Shown here: positions 1-6,961 of the stretch, in pieces | Layout of the letters: every line of letters starts with the position of its first letter | How positions within the stretch are numbered: position 1 is the stretch's first letter | Source: Streptosporangiaceae bacterium | GTDB taxonomy: Bacteria > Actinomycetota > Actinomycetes > Streptosporangiales > Streptosporangiaceae | Direction of reading: 5' to 3' | DNA: 9,816 nt | NCBI GenBank assembly: GCA_030040415.1 | Contig: JASHTT010000363.1 | Coordinates: 1 to 9,816 of the forward strand | Translations under genes and position numbers: made by a program | Notes under the pieces: generated by a model | Seen by the model: the letters and a program-made list of their open reading frames with translations, nothing else | Databases searched by the model: none | Told to the model about the DNA's origin: nothing

Positions 1-1100
<1,100 letters not shown>

Positions 1101-1135
1101 CAGCTCTCCTTTGCCGCCGTCGCGGTGCGGTTGTG

Positions 1136-1141
1136 AGGCTA
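1136..1141 (-). promoter_or_regulatory. Putative glnA -10 element (TAGCCT)
   Basis: TAGCCT on the minus strand fits TANNNT and lies 10 bp downstream of the GlnR box and 35 nt before the glnA start. No -35 is recognisable at 17-18 bp; the GlnR half-site occupies that place. The leader would be about 29 nt and carries the AGGAGAG ribosome binding site. Confidence 0.45.
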
Positions 1142-1151
1142 GCCGCAGCCA

Positions 1152-1189
1152 GTTTCCTGGCCGTGTCCCCTATGTTTCGCCGCTGTTAC
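1152..1189 (-). promoter_or_regulatory. GlnR box upstream of glnA
   Basis: Read on the minus strand, the sequence is GTAAC-n6-GAAAC-n6-GACAC-n6-GAAAC. This fits the published actinobacterial GlnR pattern (gTnAC-n6-GaAAC repeated twice at 11-bp spacing); only the second a-type half-site deviates (GACAC). It sits 52-89 nt before the glnA ATG and its proximal half-site overlaps the expected -35 position, where no TTGAC is visible. I infer GlnR control of glnA by nitrogen supply. Activation is the more likely mode because the promoter lacks a -35, but the sequence alone does not prove it. Confidence 0.85.
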
Positions 1190-1226
1190 GCCGCAGCCCG
1201 CGGCGCTCCTGGCGCTCCGCTGCGGA

Positions 1227-1232
1227 TACCGT
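1227..1232 (+). promoter_or_regulatory. -10 element for a leaderless RDD transcript (TACCGT)
   Basis: TACCGT fits TANNNT and is followed by 7 nt and then the GTG start at 1240. There is no Shine-Dalgarno sequence before this GTG. That spacing is what leaderless actinobacterial genes show, so transcription probably begins at or next to the start codon. No -35 hexamer is evident. Confidence 0.5.
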
Positions 1233-1239
1233 AGACCTC

Positions 1240-1689
1240 GTGACCAACCAGCAGGCGGCCGGGTCTGACGACGAGGCCTATCCCGGCCAGCACCTGGGGC
1301 TGCCCGAGTTCGGATCCGGCTCCGTCGCGGGCTGGAGCAGGCGGCTCGGCGCCTTGCTCATCGACTGGCTCGCCTGCAGCGTGATAGCTGCCGCGTTCTT
1401 TTACCACCCCTCGGCCGGGCACTCGACGAACCTGCTCGTCCAGCCCAGGCTGTGGACGCTCGCGGTGTTCGGCGTTCAGGACTGGCTGCTGACCGCGTTC
1501 GCCGGGTTCACCATCGGCAAGCGGCTGACCGGCTTGCGGGTGATCAGGCTGGACCGGCAGCCAGTCGGCCTGGTTCGCGGGTTCATCCGGACGGCGCTGC
1601 TGATGCTCGTCGTTCCCACCCTGATGATGGACCGCGACCTGCGCGGCCTGCATGACAAGGCCGCCGGGACCGTCGTCGTCCGCGCCTGA
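1240..1689 (+). CDS. RDD family membrane protein (Rv2219A-like)
   Basis: A 149-residue protein with a polar N-terminus (1-30) followed by the RDD family pattern: GWSRRLGALLIDW (31-43) with the first Arg and Asp, a hydrophobic segment to about 55, a second hydrophobic segment (72-91), then GKRLTGLRV (93-101), a third segment (116-130) and the closing DRDLRGLHDKAAGTVV (131-146). RDD proteins are small inner-membrane proteins; their function is mostly unknown. The GTG start is chosen because the RDD region follows soon after it and a TACCGT -10 lies 7 nt upstream; upstream in-frame extension would run antisense through glnA. The gene is divergent from glnA and converges on the DUF4191 gene with only 9 bp between. 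The same position and orientation hold for the mycobacterial Rv2219A. Confidence 0.88.
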   Translation: MTNQQAAGSDDEAYPGQHLGLPEFGSGSVAGWSRRLGALLIDWLACSVIAAAFFYHPSAGHSTNLLVQPRLWTLAVFGVQDWLLTAFAGFTIGKRLTGLRVIRLDRQPVGLVRGFIRTALLMLVVPTLMMDRDLRGLHDKAAGTVVVRA

Positions 1690-1698
1690 GCGGTCGAA

Positions 1699-2409
1699 CT
1701 AGCGCGTCCTCGGCCGCGGCGCTTTCGGCATCCGCGCCGTCCTCGGGATGGGGCCCTTGGGCATCTGCAGTTGCTGCGGCAGCGCGTTGAGCCGGTAGTT
1801 CAGATCGGCGACCGTCTGCCCGGTGAGGTTGCGCGGCAGCCCCATGATCTTCTTCTGCAGCTGCCTGATCGGTACCTGGCCATCGCCGTCACCGACCTGG
1901 AAGTCGTAGATCGGCACCTGGCCGGCGATCCTGGAAATCCGCTTCTTCTCCGCGGCGAGCAGGCTTGGCAGCCTGGTCGGCGAGCCTTCCCCGACCAGGA
2001 TCACGCCGGGGCGGCCGACGGTGCGGTGCACAACGTCCATGTTCCGGTTGGCGGCGATCGCGGGCGTCGTAGTCCAGGCACCTCGCATGTTCTGCAAGAC
2101 CGCCGCAGCGGCGCCCGGCTGGCCGGCGATGGCGTCGTACTGCGCCTGCTGCGCGAACCTGCCGAATAGCAGCATCGCGGCGAGCAGCCCGAGCAGCACG
2201 CCGGGCGGGATCAGCACCGCCAGAAGGTGCGTCAGCAGCCCGATCAGGACGAAGACGACGATGATTCCGAGCCCGGCAGCCGCGACGATCGGCAGGGCCC
2301 TGGGGTTCTGCTTGCGCACGATGCCCACGACCATGCGGATCTGCTTGATCCGGCCCATCGATGCGGGATCATCGGGGTTCGATGCCTTGGCACCGCGCTT
2401 TCTCACCAT
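1699..2409 (-). CDS. DUF4191 family integral membrane protein (Rv2219-like)
   Basis: A 236-residue conserved actinobacterial membrane protein of unknown function. A basic N-terminus (MVRKRGAK) and a soluble stretch lead to two adjoining hydrophobic helices at about 39-61 and 65-83, followed by a ~150-residue cytoplasmic-type domain with the conserved look of this family (RFAQQAQYDAIAGQPGAAAAVL at 84-105, described here by its ends; VILVGEGSP; LLAAEKKRISRI) and a basic, proline-rich tail. Its start overlaps the lipA stop: ATGGTGA contains both the ATG start and the lipA TGA, and a GTG start one codon in would give the classic 4-bp overlap. Translation is therefore probably coupled to lipA and the two form an operon. 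The constant link with lipA and glnA is known in mycobacteria; no role in lipoate metabolism is established. Confidence 0.9.
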   Translation of the reverse strand: MVRKRGAKASNPDDPASMGRIKQIRMVVGIVRKQNPRALPIVAAAGLGIIVVFVLIGLLTHLLAVLIPPGVLLGLLAAMLLFGRFAQQAQYDAIAGQPGAAAAVLQNMRGAWTTTPAIAANRNMDVVHRTVGRPGVILVGEGSPTRLPSLLAAEKKRISRIAGQVPIYDFQVGDGDGQVPIRQLQKKIMGLPRNLTGQTVADLNYRLNALPQQLQMPKGPIPRTARMPKAPRPRTR

Positions 2410-3350
2410 GATGGCGAGGATACCGGTCCGGCCCGGCGCTGCATCGCCTGGCGGTAGAGCCGTCCTGCCCGGTAGGACGACCGCACCAGCGGGCCAGACT
2501 GCACCCCGGAAAATCCCAGTTCGGTGGCCTCCTCGGCCAGTTCGGCGAACTCCTCAGGCGGCACCCAGCGGTCGACGGGATGGTGCCGCGCCGACGGTCG
2601 CAGGTACTGGGTGATCGTGAGCAGCTCGCAGCCCGCCGCGCGCAGGTCGGCCATCGCCTGGCTGACCTCCTCGCGGCGCTCGCCCATGCCGAGTATCAGG
2701 TTCGATTTGGGAACGAGCCCGTCGGCGCTAGCCGCCGTCAGCACGTGCAGCGACCTGTCGTAGCGGAAGGCCGGCCTGATGCTGCGGAAGATTCGCGGCA
2801 CGGTCTCGACATTGTGTGCGAGCACCTGCGGCCTGGCGGAGAACACCTCGGCGAGCTGCCCGGCGTCGCCGTTGAAGTCGGGGATCAGCAGCTCGACGCC
2901 ACAGCCGGGCACCGCCCGGTGTATTTCCCGGCAGGTCTGCGCGTACAGCCACGAACCGCCGTCGGGCAGGTCGTCGCGGGCCACGCCGGTGACCGTGGCG
3001 TAGCGCAGCCCCATGGCGGCGACGGACTCGGCGACCCGGCGCGGCTCGTCGGTGTCAAGTGCGAGGGGCTTACCCGTGGCGATCTGGCAGAAATCGCACC
3101 GCCTCGTGCATTGGTCGCCGCCGATGAGGAAGGTGGCCTCGCGGTCCTCCCAGCATTCGAAGATGTTCGGGCAGCCTGCCTCCTCGCACACGGTGTGCAG
3201 GCCTTCGCTGCGGACCAGCCGCTTGAGCTCGGTGTACTCGGGTCCGGTGCGCAGCCTCGTCTTGATCCACGGGGGCTTGCGCTCAATCGGTACCTCGCTG
3301 TTGCGTGCCTCGATGCGCAGGAGCCGACGCCCGTCGGGAGCAAGTACCAC
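2403..3350 (-). CDS. lipA: Lipoyl synthase
   Basis: Radical SAM enzyme that inserts sulfur at C6 and C8 of octanoyl groups bound to lipoyl domains (pyruvate and 2-oxoglutarate dehydrogenases, glycine cleavage H protein). It is 315 residues, the usual size. The auxiliary cluster cysteines are Cys55, Cys60 and Cys66 (CEEAGCPNIFEC); the radical SAM CxxxCxxC is Cys81, Cys85, Cys88 (CTRRCDFC). The C-terminal RSSY motif (290-293) holds the serine that ligates the auxiliary cluster in this family. The GTG start gives MVLAPDGRRLLRIEARNS, which matches the N-terminus of actinobacterial LipA. No proper ribosome binding site is present; TAGGCT ends 6 nt before the GTG, so the message is probably leaderless. 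The DUF4191 gene overlaps its 3' end. Its usual partner lipB is 5.5 kb away in this window. Confidence 0.97.
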   Translation of the reverse strand: MVLAPDGRRLLRIEARNSEVPIERKPPWIKTRLRTGPEYTELKRLVRSEGLHTVCEEAGCPNIFECWEDREATFLIGGDQCTRRCDFCQIATGKPLALDTDEPRRVAESVAAMGLRYATVTGVARDDLPDGGSWLYAQTCREIHRAVPGCGVELLIPDFNGDAGQLAEVFSARPQVLAHNVETVPRIFRSIRPAFRYDRSLHVLTAASADGLVPKSNLILGMGERREEVSQAMADLRAAGCELLTITQYLRPSARHHPVDRWVPPEEFAELAEEATELGFSGVQSGPLVRSSYRAGRLYRQAMQRRAGPVSSPSW

Positions 3351-3356
3351 GTCCCC

Positions 3357-3362
3357 AGCCTA
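3357..3362 (-). promoter_or_regulatory. -10 element for leaderless lipA (TAGGCT)
   Basis: On the minus strand TAGGCTGGGGAC runs directly into the lipA GTG. TAGGCT fits TANNNT and leaves exactly 6 nt to the start codon, so the G of GTG would be +1. The GGGG is too close to the start to act as a good ribosome binding site. The same TAGGCTGG at the same distance precedes lipB. No clear -35. Confidence 0.55.
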
Positions 3363-3522
3363 ATGCAGCCGCCCTCGGCTAGCGGCGCTGAGGAAATCCT
3401 TAGGGTTACCCCAGGTTCCCTTGAGCAGATATGGAGGCAATGGCCAGAGAGCCGACAGTGCCAGTGCAGCGCGGCAACCGAGTATCGAACTGTAACCGAT
3501 CCAGTGCGACTAGCAAACTCGG

Positions 3523-3528
3523 TATAGC
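3523..3528 (+). promoter_or_regulatory. Possible -10 of the serine protease gene (TATAGC)
   Basis: TATAGC lies 8 nt before the ATG at 3537 and could drive a leaderless message. GAAAGGG directly abuts this ATG, too close to serve it, but would stand 9 nt before the in-frame GTG at 3546. The start is therefore either ATG 3537 (leaderless) or GTG 3546 (with a ribosome binding site); this changes three residues. No -35 is seen. The rest of the 186-bp gap between lipA and this gene shows nothing definite. Confidence 0.35.
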
Positions 3529-3536
3529 TGAAAGGG

Positions 3537-4721
3537 ATGAGCATCGTGGAAGGCCAGTACGCGCCCTACGATCCCATGCAGCCGCCGCCCCCGCCGCCGG
3601 CCTGGTATCCGGCAGCGGCATCGGGCGGCCAGGAAGGTGGCGGAGGCGAGCAGCCGCACGGCCCGCGCAAGCGTCGTCGCGGCCCGGTGATTGCGGCCGC
3701 GGCCGTAGCGGTCGCGCTGGCCGCAGGCGGGACCGCGTGGGCCACCGTCGGCTCGTCGGGTCCGATGAGCACAGCGCAGATCTCGAGCCGGATCGCCCCC
3801 GGCCTCGTGGACATCACCTCGACCCTGGGTTACCAGAACGGCGCGGCAGAGGGCACGGGGATGGTGCTCACGTCGACCGGCGAGGTGCTGACCAACAACC
3901 ACGTGATCGAGGGCGCCACCTCGATCAAGGCCAGGGACGTCGGCAATGGCCGCACGTACACGGCGAAGGTCGTGGGCTACAGCGAAAGCGACGACGTCGC
4001 GGTGCTGCAGTTGCAGGGCGCGTCCGGACTGAGCACGGTATCGCTCGGCAGCTCGTCAGGCCTGAGCGCCGGGCAGAAGGTCGTCGCGCTTGGCAACGCG
4101 GAGGGCAAGGGGGGCGAGCCGGCGGTCGTCACGGGCAGCATCACGGCACTCGCCGCGACAGTCACGGCACAAGACGACAGCAGCGGCAACGCCGAGCACC
4201 TCACGGACATGATCCAGACCAATGCGGACATCGAGCCGGGCGACTCCGGCGGCCCGCTGGTCAACACCTCCGGTCAGGTGATCGGCATGGACACGGCGGC
4301 GTCGACCAGCAACTCCACGCAGTTCGGCACGACGGCAGCGACGAGCACGATCGCGTTCTCGATCCCCATCAACAGGGCCATCTCGCTGGCCGACCAGATC
4401 GAGGCGGGGACCTCGTCGGACATCGTCCACATCGGCGGGACGGCCTTCCTCGGGGTCGAGGTGTCGTCCGCCTCGTATAGCTACGGGTCCAGCGGCGTGG
4501 CGGTGGAAGGAGTCGTGCCGGGCACCGCGGCGGCGGGCGCTGGCCTGGCACAGGGGGACACGATCCTGTCGGTCGGCGGGCACGACGTCAGCTCCGCGTC
4601 GGACCTGCAGAGCGTGCTGCAGCGCTACAGCCCAGGCCAGAAGGTCACAGTGCAGTGGGTTGACTTCGCTGGCACTACGCAGAGCGCGACCGTCACGCTG
4701 GGCACTGGTCCGGCTGACTAG
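3537..4721 (+). CDS. Membrane-anchored trypsin-like serine protease with PDZ domain (HtrA/DegP type)
   Basis: S1C-family protease for quality control of exported or envelope proteins. The 394 residues are arranged as a Pro/Gly-rich cytoplasmic tail (1-43), a basic stop (RKRRR, 44-48), one membrane anchor (about 51-70), a chymotrypsin-fold protease domain (about 80-290) and a C-terminal PDZ domain (about 303-388). The catalytic triad is visible: His122 in VLTNNHVIEG, Asp153 in SDDVAVLQL and Ser237 in EPGDSGGPLV. The PDZ carboxylate-binding loop is FLGVEV (304-309), and GLAQGDTILSVGG (336-348) is a typical PDZ core. The layout resembles mycobacterial PepD/HtrA-like proteins. It is monocistronic: divergent from lipA and followed by a strong hairpin terminator before the convergent tetR gene. 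Start ambiguity (3537 or 3546) is discussed with the promoter. The specific substrate is unknown. Confidence 0.95.
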   Translation: MSIVEGQYAPYDPMQPPPPPPAWYPAAASGGQEGGGGEQPHGPRKRRRGPVIAAAAVAVALAAGGTAWATVGSSGPMSTAQISSRIAPGLVDITSTLGYQNGAAEGTGMVLTSTGEVLTNNHVIEGATSIKARDVGNGRTYTAKVVGYSESDDVAVLQLQGASGLSTVSLGSSSGLSAGQKVVALGNAEGKGGEPAVVTGSITALAATVTAQDDSSGNAEHLTDMIQTNADIEPGDSGGPLVNTSGQVIGMDTAASTSNSTQFGTTAATSTIAFSIPINRAISLADQIEAGTSSDIVHIGGTAFLGVEVSSASYSYGSSGVAVEGVVPGTAAAGAGLAQGDTILSVGGHDVSSASDLQSVLQRYSPGQKVTVQWVDFAGTTQSATVTLGTGPAD

Positions 4722-4729
4722 CGGTTCTC

Positions 4730-4799
4730 AAGGCCCGGAGTCCGCAGGGCCCGGTACGGCACGTGAAGTGCCGTCCTGGGCCCTGCGGCTCCGGGCTTT
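4730..4799. terminator. Long bidirectional hairpin terminator
   Basis: Arms 4730-4762 and 4768-4799 pair almost perfectly around the 5-nt loop GTGAA: CGGCAC/GTGCCG next to the loop, CCGCAGGGCCC/GGGCCCTGCGG in the middle, and AAG/CTTT ends, with a short mismatch and small bulges. It lies between the convergent protease and tetR genes and would stop transcripts from both sides. There is no long U tract, as is usual in high-GC Actinobacteria. Confidence 0.85.
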
Positions 4800-4811
4800 G
4801 CGCTGCTTGCG

Positions 4812-5543
4812 CTAACCGGGGACGGCTGCGGCGCCGTCGATGAGTATCCGCAGGCCGAGTTCGAAGCGGGCGTCAAGCATGCTGGCGTCGTCGGCCGGCG
4901 GCCCCGCGCTGGCCAGCCCGGCCACGTGCGGATACTCACCGGAAGCTAGCCGCGCTTGGCCGAAGTCGGCGCGGGCGGACGTCGCTGGCTGCGGCACGCC
5001 GGTGCCCGGGGTCGCCAGCCTGGCTGCGTGCAGCAGGTGCCCGGCGATGTAGTCGTCGACGATAGCCAGCAAGTCGAGCCTGGCCGCCGTGTCGAGCGGG
5101 GCTCCGGCCACGGCGGCGAGGCTTTGTTCGAGGTGGCGCAGGCCGCCCGGTCCGGCAACGGCAGGTTGCGCGGCCTGGATGCCTTGCAAGACGCGGACGG
5201 CCCACGGGTGGCGCAGGTATGCGGCGCGCGTATGCCGCGCGACCAGGGCGAGCGCTGCGCGCCAGTCGGCCGGCAGGGGCTCGGGCGCTAGCGCCTCGCC
5301 GAGGATCGCGTCGTCGATGAGGACGAGCAGGTCGTCCTTGGTCTGGATGTACCGGTAGAGGCTCATGGTCCCGGCGCCGAGCGCGGCTGCTATCCGGCGC
5401 ATCGAGACAGCCTCGAAGCCTTCGGCGTCGGCGATGGCGAGCGCTGCCGCGGCGATCCGATCGCGGCTGAACCGCGGGTTGCGCGCGGCCGGCTCGGGCC
5501 GCGCCCAGATCGTGGCGGCGACCGTGCGGTTTGCGGCTACCAC
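4812..5543 (-). CDS. TetR/AcrR family transcriptional repressor
   Basis: A 243-residue regulator. The N-terminal TetR DNA-binding domain spans about 25-72: SRDRIAAAALAIADAEG (26-42) is helix 1, EAVSMRRIAAALGAGTMSLYRYI (44-66, helices 2-3) carries the helix-turn-helix, and TKDDLL (68-73) closes it. The C-terminal ligand-binding part (about 85-240) looks like the TetR-type C-terminal domain (PF02909-like), with LRHPWAVRVL (110-119) and FELGLRILIDG (227-237). The GTG start is chosen for the AGAGGAA ribosome binding site (5546-5552) 2 nt upstream and because the preceding frame reads through the repeat-rich promoter. It is divergent from a small unknown gene, with GTAC-rich repeats between them, so autoregulation plus control of the small gene is likely. 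Ligand unknown. Confidence 0.92.
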   Translation of the reverse strand: MVAANRTVAATIWARPEPAARNPRFSRDRIAAAALAIADAEGFEAVSMRRIAAALGAGTMSLYRYIQTKDDLLVLIDDAILGEALAPEPLPADWRAALALVARHTRAAYLRHPWAVRVLQGIQAAQPAVAGPGGLRHLEQSLAAVAGAPLDTAARLDLLAIVDDYIAGHLLHAARLATPGTGVPQPATSARADFGQARLASGEYPHVAGLASAGPPADDASMLDARFELGLRILIDGAAAVPG

Positions 5544-5553
5544 TGTTCCTCTG

Positions 5554-5600
5554 TTGTACGTGGTGTAGAGTACATCGTACGCAAGAGCGTACATCGTACG
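5554..5600. promoter_or_regulatory. GTAC-rich operator array between tetR and a small divergent gene
   Basis: Five GTAC units in 47 bp: 5556, 5570, 5577, 5589 and 5596. GTACATCGTAC occurs twice in direct repeat at a 19-bp period (5570-5580 and 5589-5599), each itself a GTAC-n3-GTAC near-palindrome. Inverted pairs also occur: TGTAC-n10-GTACA (5555-5574) and GTACGC-n4-GCGTAC (5577-5592). Overlapping divergent -10 candidates sit inside: TAGAGT on plus (5566-5571) and TACTCT on minus (5567-5572). Such symmetric sites over a tetR promoter are typical TetR operators. Binding itself is inferred. Confidence 0.7.
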
Positions 5601-5636
5601 TAGACGAGCTGGCCAGGCGGCGCGAGGTAGGACTAG

Positions 5637-5903
5637 ATGCTGACGACGATTCGGCGACTGCACCGGATGCTGATCGACCGGCTGGCAGAAACCCGCTGGC
5701 TGAAGGGCCGGGCGGGCGCCAACGCGCAGTGGGTCCACTACGAATGGCACGCGAGAGCGGATGCGGCGGCCCGTGCGCGGGCAGCGGACTGGCACTCCCG
5801 GGCGCGAGCCAGGGCGGATCGGCTGGCCAGCCGCAGGCCGCCACGGACAATGCGGCGTCTCCAGGCTGCAATAGGCGGGGCTCGCCGGTGCGGCGACCGT
5901 TAG
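5637..5903 (+). CDS. Small Arg/Trp-rich protein of unknown function
   Basis: An 88-residue open frame that I do not recognise. It is strongly basic (21 Arg) and has four Trp (21, 32, 37, 52); residues 1-68 look largely helical and there is no signal peptide or membrane segment. Support for being a gene: GAGG 9 nt before the ATG, mostly G or C at third codon positions, and a place directly downstream of the operator array divergent from tetR, which is where a TetR-controlled gene is expected. Against: short length, a weaker codon pattern in the last 20 codons and no family match that I know. A longer plus-strand frame (5531-5932) overlaps it but starts inside tetR. Its stop overlaps the stop of the convergent serine hydrolase by 4 bp, leaving no room for a terminator. 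Confidence 0.5.
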   Translation: MLTTIRRLHRMLIDRLAETRWLKGRAGANAQWVHYEWHARADAAARARAADWHSRARARADRLASRRPPRTMRRLQAAIGGARRCGDR

Positions 5904-6820
5904 GGGTCCGCACCCGCAGCGGCAAGACCTAACCCGGCGGCGACCGCCGCGGCGGCTGCCTTCGCTACCGTCTCGACCAGCGAGATGCCGGAGTACTCGC
6001 TCGCGTTGTCGTCCGACAGGACTGCGATCAGCATCCGCTGGTGGTCGTGCACGACCTCGCCGATGCTGTTGATCTCCCACAGGTAGGGGTTCGGCAGCCA
6101 GCCGTTCTTGACCATGAAGCGAGTGCCTGCATCGGCCGCCGCCGGGACACCCCACTGCTGGTCCGCCTCGACCTGGCCCATCAGGCCCTGGATGTACTCC
6201 TGTGACGCGGCTGACAGCACGGACGGCCGGGTGAAGACCAAGCGGAGCAGCCGGATCTGGTCGTCGACCGTGGTGGTCGTCAGGCCCCAGTACCCGTCCG
6301 TGCCCACCGTCGTCTCGGTCAGGCCGAATACGCGGTTTGCCGCGTCAATCGCCGCCGCGCCGCCGACCTCGTCGTACAGGGCACTCGCCGAGTCGTTGTC
6401 GCTGTTCTCGATCATCGTGGTCGCGAGCCACTGCTGCCCGGCGGTGAGCGGCTGACCGCTCTGCTGTGACTGGTACAGCAGGGTCGCCAGGATGTCGACC
6501 TTCACGATGCTGGCGGTCACGAACTCCTGCCCGCCCCGGCAGGAACCCAGCGTGCCTGCGGACAAGTCGTCGACCGCGACGGCCACGTGGTCGTCGTCGT
6601 CGCGGACCAGCGGCGCCACCGCCGCGGCCAGCAGCTGCTGGGCCACGACGGTCAGGTCGGGCCTGGCCCGCTGCCTCTTCGGCCGCGATCGGATCCGGGC
6701 GCGGACCTCGGCGGCGTGCGCACGTGCGACGACCATCTGAGTCACCGGCCTGGTCGCGCCAGCGCCCCCGATGGCGAGCAGCAACACCAGAACAGCGGCG
6801 ATAGACGCGTTCCGGCGCAT
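5900..6820 (-). CDS. Exported serine hydrolase of the class A beta-lactamase fold
   Basis: A 306-residue secreted or membrane-tethered protein. The N-terminus (MRRNASIAAVLVLLLAIGG, 1-19) is a signal peptide or anchor without a lipobox cysteine, followed by a basic linker (36-55). The serine-hydrolase core (about 57-285) shows the three active-site motifs: Ser104-x-x-Lys107 in TASIVK, Ser140-Asp-Asn142 in MIENSDNDSA, and Lys238-Asn-Gly240 in MVKNGW, where beta-lactamases usually have KTG or KSG. I see no clear equivalent of the deacylating Glu166 of class A enzymes, so a penicillin-binding or peptidase-like role is as likely as antibiotic hydrolysis. The ATG at 6820 is chosen because the signal sequence begins there; an upstream in-frame GTG at 6961 would add 47 residues and abut hisS. 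TATGTT lies 8 nt upstream, so it may be leaderless. Confidence 0.85.
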   Translation of the reverse strand: MRRNASIAAVLVLLLAIGGAGATRPVTQMVVARAHAAEVRARIRSRPKRQRARPDLTVVAQQLLAAAVAPLVRDDDDHVAVAVDDLSAGTLGSCRGGQEFVTASIVKVDILATLLYQSQQSGQPLTAGQQWLATTMIENSDNDSASALYDEVGGAAAIDAANRVFGLTETTVGTDGYWGLTTTTVDDQIRLLRLVFTRPSVLSAASQEYIQGLMGQVEADQQWGVPAAADAGTRFMVKNGWLPNPYLWEINSIGEVVHDHQRMLIAVLSDDNASEYSGISLVETVAKAAAAAVAAGLGLAAAGADP

Positions 6821-6828
6821 GCCGGGTA

Positions 6829-6834
6829 AACATA
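6829..6834 (-). promoter_or_regulatory. Possible -10 for the serine hydrolase gene (TATGTT)
   Basis: TATGTT fits TANNNT on the minus strand and ends 8 nt before the ATG; no ribosome binding site is present in those 8 nt. A leaderless or nearly leaderless message is inferred. No -35 seen. Confidence 0.4.
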
Positions 6835-6929
6835 GACACAAAAGCTGAACGCTGATTCGCGACCCGCCGAGGCTTTGCTCAGGCTTCACGATGTCGCTGC
6901 TTACGTACACCCGGCGGTATTGAGGTGAC

Positions 6930-6945
6930 GACGCCGCAGGGCGTC
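6930..6945 (+). other. Small hairpin in the hisS leader
   Basis: GACGCC-GCAG-GGCGTC forms a perfect 6-bp stem with a 4-nt loop, 16 nt before the hisS ATG and just before the weak ribosome binding site GGGAAGA (6947-6953). It is too small to call a riboswitch or T-box. No convincing hisS promoter was found in the 141-bp gap. Confidence 0.3.
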
Positions 6946-6961
6946 CGGGAAGATAGATCAC

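Noticed and set aside
3389..3500. GTAACC-like half-sites near the protease and lipA promoters, possibly for MtrA
   Set aside because: Only isolated half-sites without the required tandem spacing; not enough to call a regulator site.
3431..4480. 349-codon plus-strand frame overlapping the protease
   Set aside because: It is the +1 frame of the protease gene and yields a Gly/Arg/His-rich nonsense protein, while the protease frame has an intact catalytic triad.
5531..5932. 133-codon plus-strand frame in the tetR upstream region
   Set aside because: It begins inside tetR, crosses the operator repeats and has no ribosome binding site; the 88-codon frame in the same area is better supported.
4812..6155. 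447-codon minus-strand frame extending tetR upstream
   Set aside because: The extension runs through the operator array and antisense to the small gene and overlaps the serine hydrolase; the TetR domain and a ribosome binding site place the start at 5543.
5900..6961. Longer serine hydrolase starting at GTG 6961
   Set aside because: It would bury the signal sequence 47 residues inside and fill the whole hisS upstream region; ATG 6820 puts the signal peptide at the N-terminus.
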